From the NCBI GenBank assembly GCA_030849065.1, contig JASAON010001561.1, forward strand, positions 1 to 56,164: 56,164 nucleotides of DNA. Reading direction: 5' to 3'. The stretch comes from Jaenimonas drosophilae (taxonomy: Eukaryota > Euglenozoa > Kinetoplastea > Trypanosomatida > Trypanosomatidae). Below, in pieces: positions 45,586 to 55,715 of the stretch. Both the position numbers and the translations under genes were made by a program. How positions within the stretch are numbered: position 1 is the first letter of the stretch; each line of letters starts with the position of its first letter. The notes beneath the pieces are model-generated. The model made no database searches, was not told where the DNA came from, and worked only from the letters and a program-made list of their open reading frames with translations.

Positions 45586-48500
45586 ATGGCATACTCTCCG
45601 CGATCGTCGAGGTCGCCCATGAAACGGAACCGCTTCCGCCCAGTGGGCATGTCGAACCCCAACGTGCATGCGGGCCACTCAGATGAGCTTGATGGAGAAC
45701 GGCTTGCCTTTCTCAACACTGCCCTCGAGGCCATTCCCGGTATTACCCTACGTGAGCGGTTTGCCCCAATTGTTCGCCTCAAGAAGAACATGCTGATGCG
45801 CAAGAAGCACACACAAACACGTCTGCGCAACGAGACTCGCCCCTATGACCGAGTCGTTACAGATGCCCTGACAGCCCTCGCCAAGTCATTGACGGAGGCG
45901 GCGGGGGATGCCATCCACGATGCAGCCTTTCCACTCAACGTGAATACGTTTGTTGAGCTTCTTCGTGATAAGGTGGAGCCCGTGAGCTACTCCGCTGGCA
46001 GTGTGCTCCTCTACCCCAACGAGCCACCGGAGTCAATGTTCGTTTACATGCTCACCAATGGTGCAGTTAGTGTAACTCACTACCAACAAGTTCGTCGAGC
46101 TGCGGCGATGGAACGGAAGCAGTACATTACGTCGGGCAGCGAATCGGTCTTCCTCTGCGGAGGAGGCCTGATGCTGGAAAACCTCATTGCACAGCAGCAA
46201 CAGGAAAACGCAGGGGCAGGGGATTTCAACGACGCCGTCTCCTTCTCAAACGTCACGACCGCCATTCAGAGGTCCCTGAAACGGGCAAGCCGCATCATTG
46301 GCCAGCCAACGCTGCAGCCTGGTAGGTCGGAAATGCTGAAGGCACCGGCGGTGATTTGTGGTGGTGATGCACTTGGCTTGGCACCACACAAGTGTGCCAG
46401 TTGTCTAGCCACCACCTGCGCCACCTCCAAGGGAGGAGATACCATTCTGGAGGAGTTCGTGGATGTTCTCCGGCTTCGCATGATTGACGTGCATGAGGCA
46501 CTCATGGAACTCGCCACGCGAGAGATGGAGGCAAGACTGCGTAGCCAAGAAAGTGGGGATAACCCATTCTTTGCCGACGTGACTCAGGCGTGGTTTGCCG
46601 TTCCGTACGGCATGATGCCACCACGTGGCACGCAACGTACGCTGGCCGAGTTCATCTCCGCTGCACGCATCAAGGTACTCACCACGCACTACCCGCAAAA
46701 TGAGCTGTCTATGCGACAGAGCTGGCTGCTACAGGACACGCCTCCCCCTACCGTTCGCAGCCTCATTTCAAACCTTACGGCCCGCACTTTCATGCCTGGC
46801 GAGGTGATTGCTTGCCAACACTGCACAACGAGCGCTACTCGGCAGTTGTGCTTTCTCCGACGTGGAGAGATCCACATTGAGGAGGCTCCTCCACTGACTC
46901 ATGGCAAAGGAAAGCATGCACCACACCTTGGTGGAACAGTACGCTGCACCTGCGGAGGCTTCCAAGGCCGTACGCTTGAAGCAATCAACGCCGGTGTCTC
47001 ATTTGGTGAGCTCTCCGTCCTCTTTGGGGAGTCGCGCAACTACACTCTACGAGCAGCCACGGTGTGCGACGTGTGGTGCCTCTCGCACAACAACTTCGCT
47101 CAGACAATGCGCCGCGATGATGCACTCCGAACGAGTTTGGTGGCCAAGGCAGCCGCGTTGCGGATTAAGTGGCTTGGCGAGCAGCGATTTACCACCGCCC
47201 TCGCGGAGCATCTTCGCAACAGCACAGAACTCTTTCGTCCATTTGCCGATCCGGTGATGCGTCTCATTCAGGAGCGCATCGAGCCAGTGGTATACAGCCC
47301 AGGTTCTTTGATCGCAAGCACATCCACTCGATGCACAGAGATGATCTTCATCATCTCTGGCAAAGTTGCGTCCATCTGCGACGGGGTGGCCAACTTCGGC
47401 CCCGGTGATGTGCTCGGAGAAGGATGCCTTATTCCGCATCGCTGGCCCATCAGCCTTGCTGCACGAACGATGGTGGAAGGCTGGACCCTGAACCGCGATA
47501 GGCTCAACGATGCCCTGGAGCGAGCAGATAAGCTACACTCGCACTCTGGCATCATCACCAACTTGGCACACATCTTGATCAAGGATATCTTCGGTGCCCC
47601 CTTGCCGGAGCTGAAGACCGACGCGGTTGGCCGGCAGCAGATGCCTATTGTTGCAGCTGCTCCAGGTGGGCAGAGCTACCCCATCTACGCGCGGCAGGTG
47701 GCGGAGGTGCAGCTTAAGGCCACCTGCTTCCTCTACCGTGACTTCGTCAAGTGGGAGGACATCAACTACGGCACCATGGAGAGCTCCAAGAGCGGCAGTG
47801 CGCAGGAGCGGGCAGAAAGCGAGGCCATCGCGCGTGACTACGCCGTGCGACGGCTGCGAGAACGCCTTGGGGTGGCCCCACGAGCCCGAAACGCTAGCGT
47901 TGCCAACATGCTCGACGCCGCTGTGGCACGGAAATCGCAGGCAAATCCCCGACGCAGCACCGTCACCAATGTGGAGGCACCACCGCCACCAACGAGCCGC
48001 ACTACAGCGGTTGCGGTGGGCTCCGGCAGTGCAGCGGCCAAGGCGAAGAACGCATCTGCGACAAAGAAGATCCCCGGCGGTGCCGCGGCCTACCGAAAGA
48101 AGCGCCGCAACAACACCGGCTCATGTGCATTTTTGGTGGATTCCGACGTGACGCGGACCCCGTTTGCCCCCATCACCGTCAAGCGGGATACCTCACCATC
48201 GCGAGCGGGTGCACGTGTGGTGGCGATGGAGTCGGACAACGTGGCGATTGGCGTTCTGCAACGTAGGCCATCGACCCTGCAGGCGTTGATGAAGCGTATT
48301 CGGCGCAACTACCGCCATCCACGTGGCCTCCACCGGTTTTCCAAGATGCTCGAGGAGCGCGATCGCGTGATGGCGAGCGAGGCCCGGCAGGAGGCGGCGA
48401 TTGAGAAGAAGCTCTACGGTACCGATGCCATTACCTCCGCCCGGAGCGAGCTCTCGGACCCCAATCGTGGCGCACTCATCGCCACAGCACCCGTGGATCA

Positions 48501-50523
48501 TGCGCTAATGGCCACAAGCCCCTTACCTCCGGTGCATGTATTCCTCAGCGCGGAGAAGCCACGTGCGGAGCTCACCGTCAACGAGGCCATCTCCATTGGC
48601 TACGTTATGCAGCTCCCTGACACCCAGTGCATCCAGGCTTGTGTTTCCTTTGTGGACCCCGACGTCACCGTGGGCCTCCCACACCATCGGGCACGGCGTT
48701 ACGCCATGGCCGTGACGCCCAACAATCGTTACACGAAGCACAACTTCTTGTTCGCCGCCTCAACATTCGACGATGCCATCAAACGTGCCGCGGAGGAGGA
48801 GGCGAAGGCGGAGCTTGAGCGCGCAGCGCGGGCCAAGAGCCACAAGCTCTACACCATTCTGCAGAACAACCTTCAAACACAGGGTGAGCTATCTGAGCGC
48901 CGCACGCAGTCGGATGGGCCATTTGGTGGCTTTACTGCCCAGACGGTGGCCACTGAAGGTGCCGTGACCACTGCCGACCTCGGTGCGGCGGAGCAGCCGC
49001 TCTCACGTCTTGGAAGTGCCTCGGGTACGCCAATGCAGCAGTCCTTCTCTCACCTTGGCGGCGGACTGGGCAGCGGCGAGGCCGCCGCGCGCTCGCGCAC
49101 GGGCAGCTTCAGTGTGGTTCCCGGATCTCTAACGCCGTTCCGTGGAGGTGAGGCGGTGCGCAAGAAGAAGGAGGAGGCCTTCCTTCGCCTTCTTAACCGA
49201 ACACCCCTCAAGGCGATGGACCTCCTCTTCGCCAAGTATCACGTACCGTGGCGCACGACCACCGATGAGCCACACAGCACCACAGGTCCGGAGGATGTGG
49301 TCGAGCGACTGCGACGTGTGCGGGCGGAGCTGCCGCTGAGGCAGCAGCCGGGGCTCGCGGTCATCACCCCGCGGTCGGCTCGTTGTGGCTGGCAGCATGC
49401 CACCGCCGCCGCACCGTCACTTGAGCTCAGTGGCACTCTCAATCAAACTGCACGAGTGAAGGGCGTGGATGGATATCTGCAGAGCAAGGATGCTGTGTTC
49501 TATCTGGATCGGTTTGGTGCGCTGAACGCGGCGAGCCTTGCGGATCGACCAGGCATCATCATTTTGCCCATTGGCGCCAGCGCGCAGCTCGGCGGGATGG
49601 GCGCCTCTCCATCTGCTCACTTAGAGCTCAGTATGAGCTCCATGGGCGGTAGCCAGTGGAAGCGTGCGGGTACGCTGGAGGGCAGCCTGATGATGATTCC
49701 ATCTGCCTTGGATGCAGGAAGCCCTTCTCGCATCACCACTGATGGGATGAATGCCCCCGTGGATGGTTTCGATGCGCTCACACCGAAGGACTTCGTGATG
49801 CCCGACGATGAGGAGGCCAACGCCATGATGCGCCGCATTCAGCGCGACGTGGATGGCCTCAACGCCGTCGCACGCCACCAAACGCGCGAGCGCGAGCGGC
49901 ACAACCGTCAGGAGAAGCGCGCGAAGCTGGTGGAGGAGCTCCTCGCCAACCCCACAACAGAGGAGCAGCTACTTCTCGATGATTGGCGGCAGTCATACCA
50001 TTTGCAAACGAAGGAGGGCACGCAACGCATTGCCATACCCAAGGCACTGATCCCCGAGGCCGGCGTTGATTTCCTCCAGCGCGAGGTTCGTCGGCTCAAC
50101 CACCTGGATGGGCCCGTCGCCGATTCGCAGCGACGTGCCACGACAAGTGGGGTGGAGGAGTGGCAGGAGGATTTGGTGGGTGGTGGCGGTTACAAGAAGA
50201 GCGGCAGTGCTGCTCGACGTGTGGTGGCTGCCGTAGGCACAGCCCAGCTTGGCTACCGCGCGACGCCCCTCACCAACCCGACGGCCCACTTGAGCGCGGC
50301 GGAGTACGAGGCCTACGTGGCGGAGCGTGAGGCGTTGTTTCAGGCCTACACGCGCCGTGACGCCTCCATGCCGGATGCAGGAATCCCAGGATTTGTCGTG
50401 AGCCGCCCCACCACTGCCCGTCCAGCGACCAACATCAAGGCTGCAGCACAGGAGGAGGAGAAGGAGGAGTACATCGATTCTGATTACGAACCCTCCCCGG
50501 TAAAACCCACACCGAGTTCGTAG
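45586..50523 (+). CDS. Large protein with three cyclic-nucleotide-binding-like domains
   Basis: 1645 residues from the ATG at 45586. Three CRP/PKA-R-like domains can be seen. The first (from about 122: LLRDKVEPVSYSAGSVLLYP) is split by a long insert and lacks the conserved Gly-Glu. The second (about 390-510) holds the phosphate-binding cassette FGELSVLFGESRNYTLRA, with Glu475 and Arg484 at the same spacing as in PKA regulatory subunits, but also an insert containing RCTCGG. The third (about 548-650: RIEPVVYSPGSLIAS, FGPGDVLGEGCLIPHRWP) keeps Gly-Glu but has Pro at the Arg position. The C-terminal 950 residues are low-complexity with scattered basic/helical segments (about 1400-1480 rich in Arg/Glu), and no kinase or channel domain is present. 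It may be a cAMP- or nucleoside-responsive scaffold. Ligand binding by domain 2 is inferred. Confidence 0.85.
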   Translation: MAYSPRSSRSPMKRNRFRPVGMSNPNVHAGHSDELDGERLAFLNTALEAIPGITLRERFAPIVRLKKNMLMRKKHTQTRLRNETRPYDRVVTDALTALAKSLTEAAGDAIHDAAFPLNVNTFVELLRDKVEPVSYSAGSVLLYPNEPPESMFVYMLTNGAVSVTHYQQVRRAAAMERKQYITSGSESVFLCGGGLMLENLIAQQQQENAGAGDFNDAVSFSNVTTAIQRSLKRASRIIGQPTLQPGRSEMLKAPAVICGGDALGLAPHKCASCLATTCATSKGGDTILEEFVDVLRLRMIDVHEALMELATREMEARLRSQESGDNPFFADVTQAWFAVPYGMMPPRGTQRTLAEFISAARIKVLTTHYPQNELSMRQSWLLQDTPPPTVRSLISNLTARTFMPGEVIACQHCTTSATRQLCFLRRGEIHIEEAPPLTHGKGKHAPHLGGTVRCTCGGFQGRTLEAINAGVSFGELSVLFGESRNYTLRAATVCDVWCLSHNNFAQTMRRDDALRTSLVAKAAALRIKWLGEQRFTTALAEHLRNSTELFRPFADPVMRLIQERIEPVVYSPGSLIASTSTRCTEMIFIISGKVASICDGVANFGPGDVLGEGCLIPHRWPISLAARTMVEGWTLNRDRLNDALERADKLHSHSGIITNLAHILIKDIFGAPLPELKTDAVGRQQMPIVAAAPGGQSYPIYARQVAEVQLKATCFLYRDFVKWEDINYGTMESSKSGSAQERAESEAIARDYAVRRLRERLGVAPRARNASVANMLDAAVARKSQANPRRSTVTNVEAPPPPTSRTTAVAVGSGSAAAKAKNASATKKIPGGAAAYRKKRRNNTGSCAFLVDSDVTRTPFAPITVKRDTSPSRAGARVVAMESDNVAIGVLQRRPSTLQALMKRIRRNYRHPRGLHRFSKMLEERDRVMASEARQEAAIEKKLYGTDAITSARSELSDPNRGALIATAPVDHALMATSPLPPVHVFLSAEKPRAELTVNEAISIGYVMQLPDTQCIQACVSFVDPDVTVGLPHHRARRYAMAVTPNNRYTKHNFLFAASTFDDAIKRAAEEEAKAELERAARAKSHKLYTILQNNLQTQGELSERRTQSDGPFGGFTAQTVATEGAVTTADLGAAEQPLSRLGSASGTPMQQSFSHLGGGLGSGEAAARSRTGSFSVVPGSLTPFRGGEAVRKKKEEAFLRLLNRTPLKAMDLLFAKYHVPWRTTTDEPHSTTGPEDVVERLRRVRAELPLRQQPGLAVITPRSARCGWQHATAAAPSLELSGTLNQTARVKGVDGYLQSKDAVFYLDRFGALNAASLADRPGIIILPIGASAQLGGMGASPSAHLELSMSSMGGSQWKRAGTLEGSLMMIPSALDAGSPSRITTDGMNAPVDGFDALTPKDFVMPDDEEANAMMRRIQRDVDGLNAVARHQTRERERHNRQEKRAKLVEELLANPTTEEQLLLDDWRQSYHLQTKEGTQRIAIPKALIPEAGVDFLQREVRRLNHLDGPVADSQRRATTSGVEEWQEDLVGGGGYKKSGSAARRVVAAVGTAQLGYRATPLTNPTAHLSAAEYEAYVAEREALFQAYTRRDASMPDAGIPGFVVSRPTTARPATNIKAAAQEEEKEEYIDSDYEPSPVKPTPSS

Positions 50524-50630
50524 GCGGGTTGGCAAACAGGCCACCTACGCTCATGCTTTTTTTTTGGTTGCTCAAGTTTCACACAAAGGAGAGCTGTATA
50601 ACCAATCTGTATTTTTTGTTTTGTGCTGCT

Positions 50631-50649
50631 ACGTACGTACGTATGTATC
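50631..50649. repeat. ACGT tetranucleotide microsatellite
   Basis: About two and a half perfect ACGT units (50631-50640) run into GTATGTATC. Short and probably unremarkable, but could be length-variable. Confidence 0.6.
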
Positions 50650-50820
50650 TCTGCACATAGATATTTAGCTTGGCACCTGTGTGATGCTTGATGTTGCCGT
50701 GAAGAGAGGCCAACTCTCTACGCTAGAGATAGAGATGATCTGACAAAAGAAGATAAAGGTAGTGTTGTGCTTGATGATTGTGGTTGAGTGGATGAATGCT
50801 GATGCGGCTGAAAGACACAC

Positions 50821-50862
50821 GCCCCCTCCCCCTCCCCTATATTTTTATTTTTCTGCTTGTAG
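50821..50862 (+). promoter_or_regulatory. Polypyrimidine tract and AG acceptor for Ku70 mRNA
   Basis: A C-rich then T-rich pyrimidine tract ends in TAG at 50860-50862, 25 bases before the ATG at 50887. Confidence 0.6.
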
Positions 50863-50886
50863 TACAGCTGGAGAGCACTATCGTTC

Positions 50887-53259
50887 ATGAATGAATACGC
50901 CGACTGGCATGATGCCGCCATGGGTGGCCCACTGGAAGATGATGGCGGTGTGAGTCTCGAGGAACAGCGGCAACAGCTTCTTCAGCACCGCGAACGCGAC
51001 GCTGTGCTGTGTTTGGTAGATTGCCGAAAGCAGATGTTCGAGCCCTACCGCCATGAGGCTGAAAAACGTGAGCCCAGCGCGGAGGCTCACGGTGCTTCTG
51101 TGAAGGAGGAACTCAATGCGCCAGGCGCGAAGGACGCCAAAGATGCTCATGGCCACACCCCATTTGGTGATGCGATGCGTTGTGTTCGGACCCTCTATCA
51201 GACCAAGGTACTCACGAGCGACCAAGATCTTCTTGGCTTGGTTCTGTACAACACCACCACGCACGACCCCATTTTCGATACTGCCGGAGTATCAATGGTG
51301 CAGCCATTTCAACAACTTGGTGTGGAGCACATTCAGGCAGTGGATAGCCTTGTGGCAGCCGGCACTCCTTCCAGTGCTGCCTATCGTCAATTCGCACGGC
51401 AGTACGGCCATCAACCCTCCTCGGCACTGGCCAATGCCCTATGGATTGCCCAGCACCACTTCATGCAGCTGCGCTCACCCATGATCAAGTACCGGCGCAT
51501 CTTCGTCTTCACGGATGACGACGACCCCAGTCGTGGCGATGAGATCCTCAAGAAGCACTGTGCCGCCCGCGTGGTGGATCTTCACAGCGCTGGGGTATCG
51601 CTGGAAGTCTTCGGCCTTGGCTTTGGTATCGACGCGGAGAGTGCGGCAAAGGAGGAGGGCCACACAGCATGCGCTGATGAGGAAAACGTACTTCAGCGGG
51701 GTGGTGGTGCCTCTGGCACAGCCTATGATGCGCCTGGTACATACCCTGGCACGGAGCAACTTTTTCGTCAGGATCATTTTTGGTCACCGCTGCTCGAGCA
51801 CTCCATCCCACGTGACCCCAACGCCCAGGAGCATCCTATTGCGGGCGGGCTGCATCTGCATGCACGGCCTGAGGTGTTTGCGGAGTTGCTGAGCGCGGTG
51901 GGCCACACCGTCCACGCCCAGCGTCCAGTGCTTCACTACGCCTTGCGCCTGGGCATGAATCCATCCGGTGGATCGGTGCCCACCATGGCGGTGAGCCTCT
52001 ATACGCCTCTCGTGGCCGCCACACCGCCGGCCTCAACTTGGCTTGACGGTGCCACCAATGATGTGCTCTTCTCGCGCGCTCGACTCGTGGTGGAGCCCAG
52101 CCACGTGGATGGTGCAGCGCCTGCGACGGAGATCCTTCGTCGTGACGTCCACCACGCGGTGGTGGTCGGGGGTCAACGCCTCATCTTCACCCCAGCGGAG
52201 CGCCAGAAAATGCGGATGGCCGTTGCTGAAGGAAGTCAGCCGGGGCTTTCCATTGTGTGCTTCAAACGCTACACCGACGTGGTGAAGCACAAACACGCAT
52301 CTCAGCGTAGCTCATTCATCTATCCGAACCTCAGTGCTGGTGGTCCAGAGAGTGTGCGGTTGTTCGTCCTGCTGCATCGAACGCTTCTACGCCAGGGGAA
52401 AGTGGCCATTGCACAACATCGCCTCCGCCCAACTACGGCGCCGCGGTTGGTTGCTTTGATTCCTTCTCCCCCTGCCAGCGATGCCGTGGAGGACACACAT
52501 GGTGGAGCTCCACTCGTGGTTGATCCAGTGTACGCCACCTTCCCAGCTGCCAGTCTTCCCGCCGAAGGCTTGGGACTCTACTTAATGCCGCTTCCCTACG
52601 CGGATGACCTGCGCGCAGTGTCGGCGGTGCTGCCGCCTGAGCACGCGGAGAGAGCGGTGCCATCATCCGAGGGGCTGGAGCTGATGGCGGGGATCATTAG
52701 GAACCTTTCCGTGCCCTTTGATATTGCAGCCGTGCCGAATCCATCCCTCAATCGTCTCCGCCAAACGCTGGAGAGCCTTGTGCTCCCAGATATACCACCG
52801 AGCGACGATGTGGGCCACTACTACTCCGTAAATGATGATCGCGATGGGTTCGACGTGCCACCGCCGATGGAGCCTCAGTTTGAGGACCTCACGCTTCCAG
52901 ACCGCGAAGGAATGGCTAAGTTTGCCCATGTCTTCAATGACTTCAATAACCATGTGCTGGGTGGCACGAGCTACGATGCCGATCGGCTGTGTGCGAGTGC
53001 AGCAGCTGCTCGGTCCACAGCAACAACCAGGGCTCGTACAGCTCCGGTGGTGAAGGCTGAATCGAAGAAGGCCAAGGTGGAGGAGACGGATGATGATATC
53101 GTGAGCGTGGTAGGTCGGTGCGCCGCCTCCAACGATTGGCACCGCCTCACTATTCCTCAACTGAAGGAGTACCTGAAGCAGGTGGGGAAAAGCCTTGGCG
53201 GTGCGCGCAAGAAGGATGAACTCATCGCCTTGGCACAAGATGCTCACAGCGCTCAGTGA
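50887..53259 (+). CDS. KU70: Ku70 DNA end-binding subunit with C-terminal SAP domain
   Basis: 790 residues from the ATG at 50887. The N-terminal von Willebrand A-like domain is recognisable by RDAVLCLVDCRKQMFE (from 37), DLLGLVLYNTTT, and RIFVFTDDDDPSRGDE. The Ku core barrel covers about 330-600, with LSIVCFKRYTDVVKHKHASQRSSFIYP and PRLVALIPSPP, followed by the helical arm region (GLELMAGIIRNLSVPFDIAAVPNPSLNRLRQTLESL is the matching segment, described here by its ends GLELMAG and LRQTLESL). The last 45 residues are a SAP DNA-binding motif (about 748-785, LTIPQLKEYLKQVG). The SAP domain marks Ku70 rather than Ku80. In trypanosomes Ku70/Ku80 maintain telomeres, while classical end joining lacks ligase IV. 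The N-terminal domain has an acidic/Ala insert (about 58-90). Ku80 is not in the window. Confidence 0.93.
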   Translation: MNEYADWHDAAMGGPLEDDGGVSLEEQRQQLLQHRERDAVLCLVDCRKQMFEPYRHEAEKREPSAEAHGASVKEELNAPGAKDAKDAHGHTPFGDAMRCVRTLYQTKVLTSDQDLLGLVLYNTTTHDPIFDTAGVSMVQPFQQLGVEHIQAVDSLVAAGTPSSAAYRQFARQYGHQPSSALANALWIAQHHFMQLRSPMIKYRRIFVFTDDDDPSRGDEILKKHCAARVVDLHSAGVSLEVFGLGFGIDAESAAKEEGHTACADEENVLQRGGGASGTAYDAPGTYPGTEQLFRQDHFWSPLLEHSIPRDPNAQEHPIAGGLHLHARPEVFAELLSAVGHTVHAQRPVLHYALRLGMNPSGGSVPTMAVSLYTPLVAATPPASTWLDGATNDVLFSRARLVVEPSHVDGAAPATEILRRDVHHAVVVGGQRLIFTPAERQKMRMAVAEGSQPGLSIVCFKRYTDVVKHKHASQRSSFIYPNLSAGGPESVRLFVLLHRTLLRQGKVAIAQHRLRPTTAPRLVALIPSPPASDAVEDTHGGAPLVVDPVYATFPAASLPAEGLGLYLMPLPYADDLRAVSAVLPPEHAERAVPSSEGLELMAGIIRNLSVPFDIAAVPNPSLNRLRQTLESLVLPDIPPSDDVGHYYSVNDDRDGFDVPPPMEPQFEDLTLPDREGMAKFAHVFNDFNNHVLGGTSYDADRLCASAAAARSTATTRARTAPVVKAESKKAKVEETDDDIVSVVGRCAASNDWHRLTIPQLKEYLKQVGKSLGGARKKDELIALAQDAHSAQ

Positions 53260-53678
53260 TTGCTGTGGGTGCCACCACTTACCGACTACATCATCCCACC
53301 CAAGCACTACTTTCTTTTTTCACGTCTGTGAGTCCTCGCGCAGTTCTTCTGCACACACTCAAGCGCCGCGTTGTTTATTCATTGCGTGTTGTTGCACCTC
53401 ACATTAGTCTCCCTCTCTTCACCCCTCCATGTTGCTCTTTTGTTTTCCCTTTCATTTCACCACATTGAGTTAGTCTGTGCGTTGGTGGTCAATCGCTTTG
53501 TCTGTAAGGGCCTCCACCAACAACTTCGCCCACAACACCGTGCGAGTGGAATTCTCCGCCGCGATTGTGGTGTAGTAGAGGTGTGCGAACACTCGTTTTG
53601 TTAGCGTGCGTATATATAGTCGCCGCGTTTGCTCCAACAATACCGCCGCCCTCCCTGTAGCCAGACGTAGCCGCAGCC
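53260..53678. other. Intergenic region between Ku70 and the next gene
   Basis: About 420 bases, C/T-rich at 53395-53460. A short tract ending in TAG at 53658-53660 lies 18 bases before the ATG at 53679 and is a likely splice acceptor. No gene seen. Confidence 0.45.
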
Positions 53679-55715
53679 ATGGATCTGCGCTGGCCCTTCT
53701 ACGCCCCAACATCGTCGTCCCCGCCTATTTCCCTCAGTGATGCCGAAGAGCTCACTCGGCAGCTGGTGGCTTCCAATCGGGAGCGCCAACAGGCGATGGA
53801 GACATCCCACGGTCCACTCTCCGGTGGCAACTGCAGCAGCATCGTCACTCTGGTAGATCCCCCACGCCGACGAAGCAGCACACCGGCCACTCTCCACGCC
53901 GTCCCTACATCAATGGTGACCGCGAATGCCCGCGTGGAGCGAATTCGTAGAGCTCTGAAGCGCATTGAATTGGCACTGCAGTACCGCGAGCGCAATCCCT
54001 ACCTGAGCTCCTCTACTCCCAAAACCACGGATGATCCAGACTCCTCCACAGCTGGGCAGCGGTCCCCGCCCGGCCTCGATGGCTCTGTGGGCAGCACAGC
54101 AGGCCTCTCTGCCCTTGGCAGCAAATCTACTGACCCTAGCATTCCTCCGGTGATGGCTCGCGCTGGTGCCTCCACGTGGTCGGATGCCGCGCTGCAGGCC
54201 ATCACCTCTCCATCTGCTGATTTTCAATCCGTAACTTCCACCGGCTCGACCATCTTTTCCAGCTCTGCAGTGCCAGGGGAGGTTTGCGGCCAGGATGTTC
54301 TCTCCCCCTTTGAACGAATCCGGGTTGCACGTCTTCTCGGAGAGATTGCTGTGGAGGTATCAGCCATCTCCATTGCCCATCCAGCCCCGTCAGGCATCCC
54401 TCAGGGAAGCTTCAGCTATGGAAGCCCCATTCGAAACGCATCCACCCGCAACCTCTCCGAGACAGGCCACGTGGAGAGCGGGCAGGCCGTGGCGTCGCTC
54501 AGTGAGTCGGCCACGACGCAAGTGCCACGAGGAGGTGCGGTGACGGCGGAACCTTCTACGGAGGTACCCACCGCCGCGGAACCCACCACAGTCGCGGTGA
54601 CCAACGTGCCGTCTTACCTCCTACCTTATGTGGTGGCCGAGGCAAACGCCGCCACGGTACCCAACCTTGCAGCCACTACCTCTGCTGCACACCTCGACCG
54701 GCTGGTTGCTTCCCAACACCTGACGCCAAGTACCTCTCGCACATCTCTTGGTGAGCCTGAGGAGAGACGCCTTCAGGCGGGACGTGACCCTATTTCAGCA
54801 GCGGAAGTTGGTGCAACTGAAGATAGACCACTGGCACACACCCATCAACGCGGGGCGCCTCCCCCCACCGCCGCGGTCGTCCCCCCGCCGCACTCCGTTC
54901 CCGATTCCATGAACTCCTCCATCTCCGTCCCCCAGAGCTTGGGAATGAAGAAGGCCCTTTCCTACGTTAGCTTCATTGACCCAGGAGCAACCTCACCCTT
55001 CCTGTTGGGGGAAGCCCCCGAAGAACATACATCGACCTGCTTGCCTAGCAATCGTTTCTCATCAGCTTTTCTGCTCCCACGCAGTACAAGTGCATCCTTT
55101 ATGGATAGTCAGATACACACACCCCTGGGGAGTGCGGAGGACGCCGAGGTGCACCGCATCTCCTCTGAGGAACTGGTATACAAGGTGGATCATGCCCAAC
55201 TCACAGACTTTCTTCACTGCCTTCGTGCAATTCAATCCACTAGCTTCCAGGAGGAGGAGTTCATGCAGATGGGTCTTCGATTTGTTGTTCCCGGCATCCG
55301 TGTGTTTCGCGCAGCGTTCCGAGGAAGTGGACTGGAGGACTCAGAAGCCACAACCACAGCTGATCAGACGCTCTCCGTCTCATCCCGCTGCGACGGCCGG
55401 GTTGCCAACCTCCGTCCCCTGAGCCCCTACTCCGGACGCACCTCGCGACAGAACTCAATCAATACAAAAACGCTTTCACCCGCTAACTCCCACAGCGCTC
55501 TTGATCATCGCCCAGCAAGACGTTGTGTTCTTCTGCACGATATGCTCCCACTATTTCCAGGTGGTGAGGACATGCTTGTATTTATGAAGCAGGTTGCCCT
55601 CTTGCAGACCCTCGTTACCCGCGCCATTTGGAAGGTTGGCCTTCATATTGGGCAGAACCTACTTGAGCTCTTACCTGACCATCCTGACACTGAGCACGCC
55701 CCGACCGGAGAATAA
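53679..55715 (+). CDS. Unknown Ser/Thr-rich protein with conserved-looking C-terminal domain
   Basis: 678 residues from the ATG at 53679. I do not recognise the family. The first 120 residues include two likely helices (SLSDAEELTRQLVASNRERQQAM; RVERIRRALKRIELALQYRE). Most of the middle is Ser/Thr/Pro/Ala-rich and disordered, with one helical island near 205-235 (FERIRVARLLGEIAVEVSAI). The C-terminal 190 residues look folded: ISSEELVYKVDHAQLTDFLH, FMQMGLRFVVPGIRVFRAAF, and MLPLFPGGEDMLVFMKQVALLQTL. No signal peptide or clear membrane span. Same strand and normal spacing between Ku70 and uL4. Function unknown. Confidence 0.7.
   Translation: MDLRWPFYAPTSSSPPISLSDAEELTRQLVASNRERQQAMETSHGPLSGGNCSSIVTLVDPPRRRSSTPATLHAVPTSMVTANARVERIRRALKRIELALQYRERNPYLSSSTPKTTDDPDSSTAGQRSPPGLDGSVGSTAGLSALGSKSTDPSIPPVMARAGASTWSDAALQAITSPSADFQSVTSTGSTIFSSSAVPGEVCGQDVLSPFERIRVARLLGEIAVEVSAISIAHPAPSGIPQGSFSYGSPIRNASTRNLSETGHVESGQAVASLSESATTQVPRGGAVTAEPSTEVPTAAEPTTVAVTNVPSYLLPYVVAEANAATVPNLAATTSAAHLDRLVASQHLTPSTSRTSLGEPEERRLQAGRDPISAAEVGATEDRPLAHTHQRGAPPPTAAVVPPPHSVPDSMNSSISVPQSLGMKKALSYVSFIDPGATSPFLLGEAPEEHTSTCLPSNRFSSAFLLPRSTSASFMDSQIHTPLGSAEDAEVHRISSEELVYKVDHAQLTDFLHCLRAIQSTSFQEEEFMQMGLRFVVPGIRVFRAAFRGSGLEDSEATTTADQTLSVSSRCDGRVANLRPLSPYSGRTSRQNSINTKTLSPANSHSALDHRPARRCVLLHDMLPLFPGGEDMLVFMKQVALLQTLVTRAIWKVGLHIGQNLLELLPDHPDTEHAPTGE

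Larger units (their letters stand above)
50524..50886. other. Intergenic region with ACGT microsatellite
   Basis: About 360 bases between the CNBD and Ku70 genes. It contains a T9 run after 50550, an ACGT-type microsatellite at 50631-50649, and a C/T-rich block before the Ku70 gene. No gene seen. Confidence 0.5.
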
